Shown here: in pieces, positions 7,749 through 17,184 of the stretch
Position numbering within the stretch: position 1 is the first letter of the stretch
Layout of the letters: every line of letters begins with the position of its first letter
From: an uncultured Lachnospiraceae bacterium
Lineage (GTDB): Bacteria > Bacillota > Clostridia > Lachnospirales > Lachnospiraceae
DNA length: 64,000 bases
Direction: 5' to 3'
NCBI GenBank assembly: GCA_934351835.1
Contig: CAKRJP010000002.1
Coordinates: 62,001 to 126,000 of the forward strand
Program-made: the position numbers and the translations under genes
The notes under the pieces: model-generated
Seen by the model: only the letters and a program-made list of their open reading frames with translations
Told to the model about the DNA's origin: nothing
Database searches by the model: none

Positions 7749-9065
7749 ATGTCACAGAAATATATGCTTCTGAAAGGAACTTTTATTTTGACAGCTACCG
7801 GTCTTCTTACCCGCATTATGGGATTTTTTTATCGCATTTTTCTAAGTCATACGTTTGGTGAGGAAGGTGTTGGCTTGTATCAGCTCATCTTTCCTCTCTA
7901 TGCACTGATCTTCTCTCTCACCTCGGCTGGTATGCAAGTCGCTCTTTCCAGAGCAGTTGCCGGATGTATCGCCATCGGTCAGAAACGAAAAGCACGCATA
8001 TTTTTACTTGCATCACTGTTATTAACACTTCCTGTATCCTTTATTTCTACGTTGTCACTTCAAAAGTATGCTTATACTATCTCGATTTCATTCCTTCATG
8101 ATAAACGCTGCTACGAACTTCTGATTCTTCTGTCCTATGTATTTCCGTTTTCGGCAATCCATAGCTGCATCTGCGGATATGCATTGGGGCAAAAACAAGT
8201 TCGTATTCCTTCTTTTACACAATTGATTGAACAGATCATCCGTATCAGCAGCGTGTTTCTAATTTGTTTTTATTGTCAAAACAAACAGATAGCACTTTCA
8301 ATCAATGTCGCTGTTGCAGGACTACTCCTGGGCGAAGCAGCTTCTGCGCTTTATAGCTTGAATTACATTTTAGATAATCCTTTAAAACCTCATATTCCTA
8401 AGATTTCACAACTGCAGCTTTTTACCTGTATGAAAGATCTGCTTTTCACCTCGCTCCCTCTCACCGGGAGCCGGGTACTTTTAAATTTACTGCAAAGCAT
8501 CGAAGCGGTCTCAATTCCATCTAAACTCCAACTTTCAGGAATGTCCGTCAGCGAATCTTTAAGCACCTATGGGGTACTGACCGGAATGGCACTTCCGCTA
8601 ATATTATTTCCATCTGCTATCACTAATTCTATCTCCACCGTGCTGCTTCCAACCGTAGCAGAGATTCAGGCCTTAAATCAGCAGAAGAAATTAACCTCGC
8701 TTATCCAGAAAGTCGCCTGTTCCTGCATCCTGCTCGGAAGTTTCTGCGGAATCTTTTTATTTATATTTGGGAAATGGGTGGGACTATTTTTATTTCACAG
8801 TGCACTCGCCGGAAACTTTATCGTGACCCTGGCATGGATCTGTCCTTTTTTATATACAAACAACGCACTGATCAGCATTATTAACGGAATCGGTAAAACC
8901 ACTCTGTCACTTGGAATCAACTCCGTCAGTCTTGCCATCCGTATTTTCAGCATCTATCTTTTTATTCCAAAAATCGGAATCTATGGCTACCTGTGGGGAC
9001 TTTTAATCAGCCAGATCTGCACGTTTGCCTTTGCACTTTTGTATCTGATCTTCAGACGCACATAA
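7749..9065 (+). CDS. Polysaccharide/lipid flippase of the SpoVB-MurJ (MOP) superfamily
   Basis: A 438-residue integral membrane protein with about 12-14 hydrophobic helices along its length. The N-terminal block (LLKGTFILTATGLLTRIMGF, then the FGEEGVGLYQ loop) is the SpoVB-like signature of the MOP superfamily, whose members flip lipid-linked sugars or peptidoglycan precursors across the membrane. It is shorter than Bacillus SpoVB (about 520). I start at MSQKYML, which has GGAG five bases upstream; an in-frame ATG at 7647 lies inside the iscR promoter. It is transcribed away from iscR as a single gene. Whether it acts in sporulation or elsewhere cannot be told from sequence. Confidence 0.8.
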   Translation: MSQKYMLLKGTFILTATGLLTRIMGFFYRIFLSHTFGEEGVGLYQLIFPLYALIFSLTSAGMQVALSRAVAGCIAIGQKRKARIFLLASLLLTLPVSFISTLSLQKYAYTISISFLHDKRCYELLILLSYVFPFSAIHSCICGYALGQKQVRIPSFTQLIEQIIRISSVFLICFYCQNKQIALSINVAVAGLLLGEAASALYSLNYILDNPLKPHIPKISQLQLFTCMKDLLFTSLPLTGSRVLLNLLQSIEAVSIPSKLQLSGMSVSESLSTYGVLTGMALPLILFPSAITNSISTVLLPTVAEIQALNQQKKLTSLIQKVACSCILLGSFCGIFLFIFGKWVGLFLFHSALAGNFIVTLAWICPFLYTNNALISIINGIGKTTLSLGINSVSLAIRIFSIYLFIPKIGIYGYLWGLLISQICTFAFALLYLIFRRT

Positions 9066-9100
9066 GCAGGACAGCTTACACCTATTCGATTCATATACGC

Positions 9101-9130
9101 AAAAAACTCCGGGACTTCTTCGTCCCGGAG
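9101..9130 (-). terminator. Terminator of the gntR-icd-DUF6472 operon
   Basis: Perfect 9-bp GC-rich stem CTCCGGGAC (9107-9115) with GTCCCGGAG (9122-9130), 6-base loop, followed on the minus strand by six U. It lies between convergent genes, so it may also slow plus-strand transcription from the flippase, though the U tail there is short. Confidence 0.88.
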
Positions 9131-9149
9131 CTTTCAACTCTCATTTTTG

Positions 9150-9323
9150 TCACATCTGATGTTTTACAATAGCATACTCGTTATCATAGGTATAATACGG
9201 ACAATCCTTATACGAGTTTGTAATAAATCTGTATAACTCATCCTCGTCTAAATCCATCTGACAGATATAACATTCGTAATCTTCATCATATTCATAATTT
9301 GAACAAGAATCACAACTACTCAT
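9150..9323 (-). CDS. Small cysteine-rich protein, DUF6472 type
   Basis: A 57-residue acidic protein with five cysteines, four of them in two C-x2-C pairs: SSCDSCSNY at the N terminus and YECYICQMDLDEDE in the middle, then a single Cys in DCPYY. This looks like the Lachnospiraceae family DUF6472, of unknown function; the paired cysteines suggest a zinc knuckle (inference). The ATG at 9323 lies two bases from the icd stop codon, and its GGAG ribosome site lies in the last icd codons, so it is coupled to icd. A strong terminator follows. An earlier in-frame start would extend into icd and is rejected. Confidence 0.78.
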   Translation of the reverse strand: MSSCDSCSNYEYDEDYECYICQMDLDEDELYRFITNSYKDCPYYTYDNEYAIVKHQM

Positions 9324-9324
9324 C

Positions 9325-10521
9325 TTACAATTTCTCCGCAATCGCTTTAATAAATTCTTCGCTATTTAATACGTTAGGTTTCTCCAAAGTCGTGATCAGT
9401 GCCAGATCCTTCGTCATACGGCCCTCTTCGATGGTATCGATGGTTGCCTTTTCCAGCCTGTCTGCAAATTCCATCAATTCTTTGTTGCCATCCAGTTCTC
9501 CACGTTTTCTAAGAGCTCCGGACCATGCAAAGATTGTTGCCACTGAGTTTGTTGAAGTCTCCTCACCTTTTAAATGCTTATAGTAATGGCGCTGTACCGT
9601 TCCATGTGCAGCTTCATACTCATAATAACCATCCGGGGATACCAACACTGAAGTCATCATTGCCAATGAACCAAATGCTGATGATAACATGTCACTCATA
9701 ACATCTCCGTCATAGTTCTTACAAGCCCAGATAAATCCACCTTCAGATTTCATTACACGAGCTACCGCATCATCGATCAATGTATAGAAATATTCCAAAC
9801 CTGCTGCTTCAAACTGTTCTTTATATTCGGTATCATAGATTTCCTGGAAAATATCTTTGAATGTATGGTCGTATTTCTTTGATACTGTATCTTTTGTTGC
9901 AAACCACAGATCCTGTTTAATATCCAGTGCATATTTAAAACAGCATCTTGCAAAATTCTCAATGGATGCTTTTGTATTGTGCATACCCTGTACAATACCT
10001 GCATCCGTAAAGTTATGGATCACTTCTCTGGTCTCAGTTCCATCTTCCGCAGTATACACAAGCTCTACTTTTCCGGCAGCCGGAATTTTCATCTCAGATG
10101 CACTGTAAACATCTCCATATGCATGCCTTGCAATCGTAATTGGCTTCTTCCAGTTCTTTACACATGGTTCGATTCCCTTTACAATGATCGGTGCACGGAA
10201 CACGGTACCGTCTAAGATTGAACGAATCGTTCCATTCGGACTCTTCCACATCTTCTTCAGATTGTATTCTTCTACACGTGCAGCATTCGCTGTAATTGTT
10301 GCACATTTTACTGCAACTCCATATTTCTTGGTAGCCAGTGCAGAATCAATCGTAACCTGATCGTCTGTCTCATTTCTGTGCTCTAATCCAAGATCATAAT
10401 ATTCTGTGTTAAGATCAATGTATGGTTCCAGGAGATTGTCCTTGATCATCTGCCAGAGGATTCTGGTCATCTCATCTCCGTCCATCTCTACTAAAGGTGT
10501 TGTCATCTTAATCTTAGCCAT
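9325..10521 (-). CDS. icd: NADP-dependent isocitrate dehydrogenase, eukaryotic-like type
   Basis: A 398-residue enzyme oxidising isocitrate to 2-oxoglutarate. The sequence (PLVEMDGDEMTRI start, KSPNGTIRSILDGTVFRAPI, GDVYSASE, NYDGDVMSD, EAAHGTVQRHY) is that of the dimeric NADP enzymes shared by eukaryotes and many Clostridia, not the E. coli type. The substrate loop Ser/Asn/Arg cluster and the metal-binding Asp pair in CKNYDGDVMSD are present. It follows the GntR gene by 26 bases and is followed by the DUF6472 gene. In a fermentative anaerobe its likely job is to make 2-oxoglutarate for glutamate. Confidence 0.96.
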   Translation of the reverse strand: MAKIKMTTPLVEMDGDEMTRILWQMIKDNLLEPYIDLNTEYYDLGLEHRNETDDQVTIDSALATKKYGVAVKCATITANAARVEEYNLKKMWKSPNGTIRSILDGTVFRAPIIVKGIEPCVKNWKKPITIARHAYGDVYSASEMKIPAAGKVELVYTAEDGTETREVIHNFTDAGIVQGMHNTKASIENFARCCFKYALDIKQDLWFATKDTVSKKYDHTFKDIFQEIYDTEYKEQFEAAGLEYFYTLIDDAVARVMKSEGGFIWACKNYDGDVMSDMLSSAFGSLAMMTSVLVSPDGYYEYEAAHGTVQRHYYKHLKGEETSTNSVATIFAWSGALRKRGELDGNKELMEFADRLEKATIDTIEEGRMTKDLALITTLEKPNVLNSEEFIKAIAEKL

Positions 10522-10547
10522 CTCTATCCACTCCTTTGCCTGTTCAA

Positions 10548-11201
10548 TTAATCCTCTAAATGAAGATTGTCCATTACTTTTAAGATATGTTCATGCGCAA
10601 GCTTTGCCGCCAAATCTTCGTCTTTTGCCTTGATTGCTTCCAAAATCTCCCGATGTTCTTCGATTGATTTTTCCGCTCTGCTTTTGGCACCGACAGAAAG
10701 AGTTCTGGATGCCTGTACATATTTATGAAAATCTGTCAGCGTATGCTCCATGATCCTGCTGTTACTGGCTGCATACAGAACTTTGTGAAACTTTCCGTCC
10801 AACTCTGACACCTGCATCGCCTGCACGCCAGCAGTTTTTTTCAAATGAAACTCTGATAATAAAATAATCTCTTCCAGTTCTTCAATCTGCTCATCTGTAA
10901 TATTTCGCGTTGCCCAACGTGCACACATACCTTCAAGCTGTGAACGTATCATGTAAATATCATGTACATCTTTTGCAGTAATTCCTGTTACATAAGCTCC
11001 CTTATTCGGAATGATCGTCACAAGACCTTCCAATTCCAACTGACGAAGTGCTTCTCTTACAGGGGTCCTGCTGACTCCAAGTTCTTCTCCGATCGATACT
11101 TCTTTTAATTCTTCGTGATCTTTATAAACACCACTCAAGATATCTTCTCTTATTTTTTGAAATACCCGACCTCTTAAAGATCGGTCTTGATATGCTTCCA
11201 T
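10548..11201 (-). CDS. GntR-family transcriptional regulator, FadR/FCD subfamily
   Basis: A 217-residue repressor with an N-terminal winged helix (ELGVSRTPVREALRQLE, GLVTIIPNKGAYV) and an all-helical FCD ligand domain. The FCD metal/ligand residues look present: Asp and His in ELDGKFHKVLY, and His in EEHREILEAI. I chose the ATG of MEAYQD because GGGGG lies eight bases before it; an ATG two codons earlier (11207) and a TTG at 11216 are alternatives with worse spacing. It heads the operon with icd, so a TCA-branch acid such as citrate or 2-oxoglutarate is a plausible effector (inference). Dyads in its promoter suggest self-control. Confidence 0.9.
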   Translation of the reverse strand: MEAYQDRSLRGRVFQKIREDILSGVYKDHEELKEVSIGEELGVSRTPVREALRQLELEGLVTIIPNKGAYVTGITAKDVHDIYMIRSQLEGMCARWATRNITDEQIEELEEIILLSEFHLKKTAGVQAMQVSELDGKFHKVLYAASNSRIMEHTLTDFHKYVQASRTLSVGAKSRAEKSIEEHREILEAIKAKDEDLAAKLAHEHILKVMDNLHLED

Positions 11202-11249
11202 CTCCATATCCCCCAAATTACGTTAAAAATCTATCTTTCAACATGTATT

Positions 11250-11290
11250 ATTGTATACATTTGTACATGCTTTGTCAAGAGTGTATACTA
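11250..11290 (-). promoter_or_regulatory. gntR-icd promoter with TTGTATACA operator-like dyads
   Basis: Minus strand -35 TTGACA (11273-11278), 17-base spacer, -10 TACAAT (11250-11255), close to consensus. TTGTATACAT (11251-11260, plus orientation) overlaps the -10, TTGTACATG lies in the spacer, and GTGTATACTA (11281-11290) lies just upstream of the -35. Short GT-N-AC dyads of this kind are typical GntR/FadR-subfamily sites. Confidence 0.7.
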
Positions 11291-11351
11291 CGGGATTGTA
11301 AACAACCCTCAAATTTCCTGACAAGTCTGGATTCTAACTCGGTGCCAGGCA

Positions 11352-11387
11352 AAGAAAAAGCCCACAGAATATCGTTTTCTGCAGACT
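11352..11387 (-). terminator. Terminator after ilvA
   Basis: 11-bp stem (11359-11369 with 11377-11387) that is fully paired only in the minus-strand RNA because three positions are G-U, 7-base loop, then UUUUCUU. It closes the rnc-smc-ftsY-ilvA transcript. Confidence 0.82.
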
Positions 11388-11403
11388 CTTTCCATTTTTG
11401 TGA

Positions 11404-12633
11404 TTAATATAATTTTGCCCCGATCTCTCTCGGTCTGAATCCGGCATCTTCCAGTGCTTTTAATATTTCAACCTTGTGATCTGTCCCAAATGCTTCCATT
11501 GTGATACGAAGTTCTACAGCCGCATTACGGTTGGTGCTTACAAACTGGTTGTGCTCCAATTTAATAACATTTCCCTTAGCATCTGCGATCGTAGATGCTA
11601 CACGTACCAACTCACCCGGTTTATCCGGAAGAAGTACGGATACAGAGAAGATACGGTCTCTCTGGATCAGTCCGTGCTGAACGATGGAAGACATTGTGAT
11701 AACGTCCATGTTACCACCACTTAAAATAGATACTGCCTTCTTTCCTTTCAGATCCAGCTGACGAAGAGCAGCGACTGTAAGAAGTCCTGAATTTTCCACG
11801 ATCATCTTATGGTTTTCTACCATATCAAGGAATGCCCCTATCAGCTCATCGTCCTCTACTGTCAGGATCTGATCGATATTTTCTTTTGCATATGGGAAAA
11901 TATTGTCACCCACACGTTTTACTGCTGTACCGTCGGCAATTGTATTTGCGCTGTCTAATGTCACAGGCTCTCCTGCTTCAAAAGCTGCTGTCATACTTGC
12001 TGCAGCCGCCGGCTCTACTCCGATCACTTTGATTTTTGGATTTAACATCTTCGCAAGTGTAGATACGCCTGTAATCAGTCCACCACCACCGATTGGGACA
12101 AGGATATAATCTACGGTCGGAAGTTCCTGTATGATCTCCATGGCGATGCTTCCTTGTCCGGCTGCGATATCCAGATCATCAAAAGCATGTACGAATGTCC
12201 GTCCCTCTTCTTCTGCTATTTTTTGTGCATATGCGCACGCATCATCATACACATCTCCATAAAGGATAACCTCAGCTCCGTAGTTTTTTGTACGGTTTAC
12301 CTTAATAAGAGGAGTGATCGCCGGCATTACAATCGTTGCCTTGCATCCAAATTTCTTAGCTGCATAAGCCACACCCTGCGCATGATTTCCTGCGGATGCC
12401 GCAACCAGTCCACGTTCTCTTTCTTCCTCAGACATTGTGCTGATCTTATAATATGCTCCACGCACCTTATAAGCTCCTGTATACTGCATATTTTCCGGCT
12501 TTAAATAAATCTTTCCGCCTGTCTGCTCGCTCAGATACTCACTGTATACTAATTTTGTGGGATTCGTCACTCTTTTTACAATTTCACTTGCTTCCTCGAA
12601 TTTTTCAATTGTCAATCCTGAATCTGCTCCCAT
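11404..12633 (-). CDS. ilvA: Threonine ammonia-lyase with C-terminal ACT domain
   Basis: A 409-residue PLP enzyme that deaminates threonine to 2-oxobutyrate. The PLP lysine is in YTGAYKVRGA, the Asn of SAGNHAQGVA and the glycine phosphate loop PIGGGGLI are present, and residues from about 335 (SVLLPDKPGELVRVAS) form one ACT domain. Single-ACT enzymes of this length may be biosynthetic or catabolic. I start at the ATG of MGADSG; a GTG three codons earlier (12642) also has an AAGG site. It starts 21 bases after ftsY, so it appears to be the fourth gene of rnc-smc-ftsY, an unexpected partner for cell-cycle genes. Confidence 0.93.
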   Translation of the reverse strand: MGADSGLTIEKFEEASEIVKRVTNPTKLVYSEYLSEQTGGKIYLKPENMQYTGAYKVRGAYYKISTMSEEERERGLVAASAGNHAQGVAYAAKKFGCKATIVMPAITPLIKVNRTKNYGAEVILYGDVYDDACAYAQKIAEEEGRTFVHAFDDLDIAAGQGSIAMEIIQELPTVDYILVPIGGGGLITGVSTLAKMLNPKIKVIGVEPAAAASMTAAFEAGEPVTLDSANTIADGTAVKRVGDNIFPYAKENIDQILTVEDDELIGAFLDMVENHKMIVENSGLLTVAALRQLDLKGKKAVSILSGGNMDVITMSSIVQHGLIQRDRIFSVSVLLPDKPGELVRVASTIADAKGNVIKLEHNQFVSTNRNAAVELRITMEAFGTDHKVEILKALEDAGFRPREIGAKLY

Positions 12634-12653
12634 TTCACACACCTTACCTTTCT

Positions 12654-13595
12654 CTATTCCGCCTGTTCGGATGTAAACAATGCATTCACAAATGTATCTG
12701 CATCAAATTTCTGTAAATCATCAATACTCTCACCGACACCGATATATTTTACCGGGATTCCAAGTTCTGCCTGAATTGCAACTGCGATTCCACCTTTGGC
12801 AGTTCCGTCCATCTTAGTCAGGACAATCCCCGTAATATCCGCAACTTCATTAAATTCTTTTGCCTGCTGGAGCGCATTCTGACCGGTAGTTGCATCTAAA
12901 ACGACCAGTGTCTCACGGAAAGCATCCGGGAATTCGCGGTCAATAATCTTATTCATCTTGCGGAGTTCTTCCATCAGGTTCTTCTTATTGTGAAGTCTCC
13001 CCGCAGTATCACACAGAAGCACATCTGCATGTCTCGCTTTTGCAGCTGCTACCGCATCGAATACAACAGAGGCAGGGTCAGAACCTTCCTGCCCACCGAT
13101 GATCTCTACCTGCGCGCGGTTTGCCCACTCTTTTAACTGTTCTCCGGCCGCGGCACGAAATGTATCTGCTGCGGCAAGAATAACTTTTTTATTCTCTGCT
13201 TTTAATTTTCCTGCCAACTTACCGATGGTTGTTGTCTTACCGACACCATTGACGCCGATAACCATTACAACGGATGTCTTTTCCTCAAATTCATATGCAG
13301 TCTCACCCACATCCATCTGTTCTTTAATGCTGTCTATCAGAATCTGACGGCAGTCCGCAGGCTCTTTGATATGCTTTTCTTTTACCTGTTCTTTTAAATG
13401 ATCCAAAATATCATAGGTTGCCTGTACGCCTAAATCTCCCATGATCAGCACTTCTTCCAGTTCCTCATAAAAATCATCATCGATATGTGAGAATCCATGG
13501 AAAATACTGTCCATTCCGGATACAATATTGTCTCTGGTCTTAGTAAGTCCTGATACCAGACGTTTGAAAAAACCAGTTTTCTGTTCTTCTGCCAT
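12654..13595 (-). CDS. ftsY: Signal recognition particle receptor
   Basis: A 313-residue NG-domain GTPase that docks SRP-ribosome complexes at the membrane. The N domain covers residues 1-95; G-domain motifs follow as GVNGVGKTTT (G1), DTFRAAAGEQL, DTAGRLHNK (G3) and TKMDGTAKGG (G4), then the closing GVGE-DDLQ-F motif. The acidic A domain of E. coli is absent, as is normal in Firmicutes; the FFKRL amphipathic start can serve as the membrane anchor. It is placed 21 bases after smc in the conserved rnc-smc-ftsY order. Confidence 0.97.
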   Translation of the reverse strand: MAEEQKTGFFKRLVSGLTKTRDNIVSGMDSIFHGFSHIDDDFYEELEEVLIMGDLGVQATYDILDHLKEQVKEKHIKEPADCRQILIDSIKEQMDVGETAYEFEEKTSVVMVIGVNGVGKTTTIGKLAGKLKAENKKVILAAADTFRAAAGEQLKEWANRAQVEIIGGQEGSDPASVVFDAVAAAKARHADVLLCDTAGRLHNKKNLMEELRKMNKIIDREFPDAFRETLVVLDATTGQNALQQAKEFNEVADITGIVLTKMDGTAKGGIAVAIQAELGIPVKYIGVGESIDDLQKFDADTFVNALFTSEQAE

Positions 13596-13616
13596 TTTAC
13601 TTTTCCTTTCTTGTAA

Positions 13617-16600
13617 CTACTGTGTCAGTTCATTTTCCAGAAGACTTACGGATACCAGTGTAGAAACACCTTTCTCCTGCATGGTAATACCGTACAGTCT
13701 GTCTGCGGCAGTCATCGTCCCTCTCCTGTGGGTGATCACGATAAACTGTGTACTCTTTGTCAATTTGTGAAGATATCCGGCAAACCGGTCAACATTGCTG
13801 TCATCTAACGCGGCCTCAATCTCATCCAACAGACAGAACGGTGACGGTTTCAGATTCTGGATTGCAAACAGCAGTGAAATCGCAGTCAGTGCTTTTTCTC
13901 CACCGGATAACTGCATCATATTCTGCAGTTTCTTTCCTGGCGGCTGTGCGATGATCTTAATCCCCGCTTCCAGAACGTCCTCGTCTTCCATCAGTTCAAG
14001 AGTTCCTTTTCCGCCTCCGAAAAGTTCTTTAAATACAATATCGAATTCTTTTGCAATGCGCTCAAACTGTTCTTTAAACTGCTTACGCATCGCATTGTCC
14101 AGTTCTTCAATGATCTGTTCCAGAGTAGCCTCCGCCTCTATAAGATCATCATGCTGTTCTTTCAAAAACTCATACCGCTCAGACACACTCTTATATTCTT
14201 CTATCGCATTAACATTGACATTTCCCAGTGCCTTAATACCGCTCTTTAACTCCTGAATTCTCTTTCGCATCTGGGCAAGATCTGTCAGATTTTCATTCCG
14301 AAGTTCTCTTGCACGGTTATACGTCAGCTCGTATTCTTCCCACATGTAATTCATCTGCTTATCAGAAGAAACTTCCAGATTCTCTTTCTGGCTCTCCAGA
14401 CGATAAATTTCTTTATCCAAATCTGACATATGTTTAGAAAGGTCATCGCGGTTTTTCAGGAATTCTTTATTCTTCAGGTTCATTTCCTCCCGCTCCTTCT
14501 TGCGAGTCTCGATTTCTTCCCGAATCTCCTTAAACAGATCAGCGGAATCAGCAATGGTCTCACGCAGTTTTTCAATCTGCTCTTCTTTCTCTTCAATTTC
14601 TTTCGAAGTGCTTCCCTTGCCGATTTCCATCTCTTTTAATTCTGCCGCAAATTTCTCATTTTCTTCTGCAATACGGCTGACATTTTCAACGGTAAATGTA
14701 TAATTCTGTTCTAAAGATGCCAGTTCCAGATGTAAGCTCTCTGTAAGGCTTGTCTTCTTCGCCTCTTCTTCATGATCTGCTTCCAGGCTCTTTTGAATCT
14801 CTTCAATCTCTTTTGTCAGTTCCTGTTCCAGATTCTCTGAGGTATCAAGTTCTACATTAATAGAATCCTGATTTTCTATGATATCTGTAATCTGAGCATC
14901 CAGTTTTTCCAGTTCTTTTCTGGACGCATCGGATGTCTCTTTTGATGTATTGATATAGGCAGTTGCCTGATCCATCTTCATCTTTGCAGTATTCTGAACG
15001 ACATATGCTTTCTGGAGTGCCGTATTGATCTCATCCAGTTTTTCATAATATCCCGCACGTTCCTTTCGAAGATCATCAGACTCATGTTCTAACTGTTCCA
15101 TCTTTGTTTTTAATCCGGAAACTTTTTTCTCCAGTTCCTCAATCTCGCGCCTTCTGCTCAACAGATTGCTTGAATTCTTGAATGCTCCACCGGTCATGGA
15201 TCCACCCGGATTGATCAACTCTCCCTCTAACGTTACAATACGCAAAGACTGACGATACTTTCTGGCGATTGCGGTTCCTCTGTCAATATGATCTACTACC
15301 AGAGTTCTTCCTAATAAGAACTCCGCCAGTCCTCTGTATTCATTGTCAACCTTTACCAGTGTGTCTGCTGCACCGATGACTCCCGGCTCTTTTAATGCCT
15401 CCGGTCTGGGAATTCCTCCGCCGGCACGGATATTTGTCAGCGGCAGGAATGTTGCACGGCCAAACCGATTCTTTTTCAAAAACTGGATCATCCGCTTTGC
15501 CGTGTCTTCATCCGCTGTAACAATATTTTGTATACTTCCGCCAAGGGCTGTCTCTACTGCAATCTCATAGTCTTTATCTACTTTGATGATATCCGCAACC
15601 ACACCCAAAAGTCCCGGTTCTCTTGATTTATTATCCATGACACGCCGGATACTGTTACCATATCCATCGTAGCGCTCGGTAATATTTCTTAAAGACTCCA
15701 ATCTCGAAGCTTCTCTATGGTAAGTTGTCTGACTGACTCTGAATTTCTCTGTCTGTTCGGAAAGTTCTTTCTGGAGTTTCTGGATCAATGTATCTGTCTT
15801 CTCACTCTCATCTGACAGCTTAATAATCTCTTCCGAAATTGCTTTTAATTCTTTTTGATATTCCAGTGCTTTCTCACGTTCTTCTGAAGCCACACTTTCC
15901 TGTTCGATGATCTGTTGGCTGATCCTTGCTTTGGAAACCTGGATCTGATCAAGCATTGTATCGTAATGCTGAATCTTTGCTTTCGTTGACGCACGATTGT
16001 TCAGAATCTCCATAATCGTATTTTGCTTTTCATTCACTGATTCCGTCACTGCTACAATACGACTCTGGATCTCATCTAATTCTGTCTTAGCCTGATTCTC
16101 TAACCTACGCTTTTCATCCATCTCCTTCTGGATCTGGTTCTGTCTGGCTGTCAGTTCCTCTAACTGTTTCTTGCGAACTTCTATCTCTGCATCAATGGTT
16201 CTGGCACGCTGATCATAATGTTCATCGTTCATTTTCGCGCTGTGGATCTGCTCTTTTAACAGTTCAATCTGATTCTCCAACTGCTGCTTCAGCATTGTAG
16301 TCTTATTGAGCTGACTCTTGGAATCTTCGATTTGGGCGTCAATTTCTTCCACCTGTTCTTCCACAGCCTCATACTCCACTTTCATTGCTTCATATTTCTG
16401 GTCTGCCTCCTCAAGTTCCCCTTTTGCCAGTTCAAGTTTCCGGTCTAAGCCCTGGATCTGTTCTCTGATGCGCTCAGTCTCTAGCAAAAACATATTAATA
16501 TCATAAGATTTTAATTCTTCTTTTTTCTTCAGGTATTCTCTTGCAACCTCGGACTGTCTCTCCAACGGACCCACCTGCTTTTCAAGTTCTGCAAGAATAT

Positions 16601-17177
16601 CATTGACACGCACAAGATTCTGCTTCTCTTCTTCTAATTTCTTCACAGATAAATTCTTGCGCCGTTTAAACTTAACAATTCCCGCGGCTTCTTCAAACAG
16701 CTCTCTTCGCTCTTCCGGTTTACCACTTAAAATCTTATCGATCTGTCCCTGCCCAATGATGGAATAACCTTCTTTTCCAATACCAGTATCGTAAAACAGT
16801 TCATTGATATCTTTCAGACGGCAACTACTTCCATTGATCAAGTATTCACTCTCGCCGGAACGATATAATTTTCTTGTGACCGTCACTTCTTCATAATCAA
16901 TTGCAAGCTGATGATCAGAATTGTCCAACGTAATCGCAACGGATGCATAACTTAACGGTTTGCGGTTCTCTGTTCCTGAGAAAATAACGTCCTGCATACT
17001 TCCGCTTCGAAGCTGTTTGACTTTCTGTTCTCCAAGCACCCAACGCACAGCATCAGCAACATTACTTTTACCACTTCCGTTCGGTCCTACAATACCCGTG
17101 ATTCCGTTGTGGAAATCAAACTTTATTTTATTTGCAAATGATTTGAATCCCTGCACTTCTATGCTTTTTAAATACAT
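13617..17177 (-). CDS. smc: Chromosome segregation SMC protein
   Basis: A 1186-residue condensin ATPase that organises and separates chromosomes with ScpA and ScpB. The head starts with GFKSFANK and Walker A GPNGSGKSN at about residues 32-40. Two long coiled coils (about 170-500 and 670-1000) flank the hinge at about 520-640 (GVVADIIKVDKDYEIAVETA, GGSMTGGAFK). The C-terminal head has the LSGGEKALTAISLLFA signature and Walker B CLLDEIEAALDD. Length is normal. AGGTGAAGA precedes the ATG. rnc ends 7 bases upstream. Confidence 0.98.
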   Translation of the reverse strand: MYLKSIEVQGFKSFANKIKFDFHNGITGIVGPNGSGKSNVADAVRWVLGEQKVKQLRSGSMQDVIFSGTENRKPLSYASVAITLDNSDHQLAIDYEEVTVTRKLYRSGESEYLINGSSCRLKDINELFYDTGIGKEGYSIIGQGQIDKILSGKPEERRELFEEAAGIVKFKRRKNLSVKKLEEEKQNLVRVNDILAELEKQVGPLERQSEVAREYLKKKEELKSYDINMFLLETERIREQIQGLDRKLELAKGELEEADQKYEAMKVEYEAVEEQVEEIDAQIEDSKSQLNKTTMLKQQLENQIELLKEQIHSAKMNDEHYDQRARTIDAEIEVRKKQLEELTARQNQIQKEMDEKRRLENQAKTELDEIQSRIVAVTESVNEKQNTIMEILNNRASTKAKIQHYDTMLDQIQVSKARISQQIIEQESVASEEREKALEYQKELKAISEEIIKLSDESEKTDTLIQKLQKELSEQTEKFRVSQTTYHREASRLESLRNITERYDGYGNSIRRVMDNKSREPGLLGVVADIIKVDKDYEIAVETALGGSIQNIVTADEDTAKRMIQFLKKNRFGRATFLPLTNIRAGGGIPRPEALKEPGVIGAADTLVKVDNEYRGLAEFLLGRTLVVDHIDRGTAIARKYRQSLRIVTLEGELINPGGSMTGGAFKNSSNLLSRRREIEELEKKVSGLKTKMEQLEHESDDLRKERAGYYEKLDEINTALQKAYVVQNTAKMKMDQATAYINTSKETSDASRKELEKLDAQITDIIENQDSINVELDTSENLEQELTKEIEEIQKSLEADHEEEAKKTSLTESLHLELASLEQNYTFTVENVSRIAEENEKFAAELKEMEIGKGSTSKEIEEKEEQIEKLRETIADSADLFKEIREEIETRKKEREEMNLKNKEFLKNRDDLSKHMSDLDKEIYRLESQKENLEVSSDKQMNYMWEEYELTYNRARELRNENLTDLAQMRKRIQELKSGIKALGNVNVNAIEEYKSVSERYEFLKEQHDDLIEAEATLEQIIEELDNAMRKQFKEQFERIAKEFDIVFKELFGGGKGTLELMEDEDVLEAGIKIIAQPPGKKLQNMMQLSGGEKALTAISLLFAIQNLKPSPFCLLDEIEAALDDSNVDRFAGYLHKLTKSTQFIVITHRRGTMTAADRLYGITMQEKGVSTLVSVSLLENELTQ

Positions 17178-17184
17178 TCTTCAC

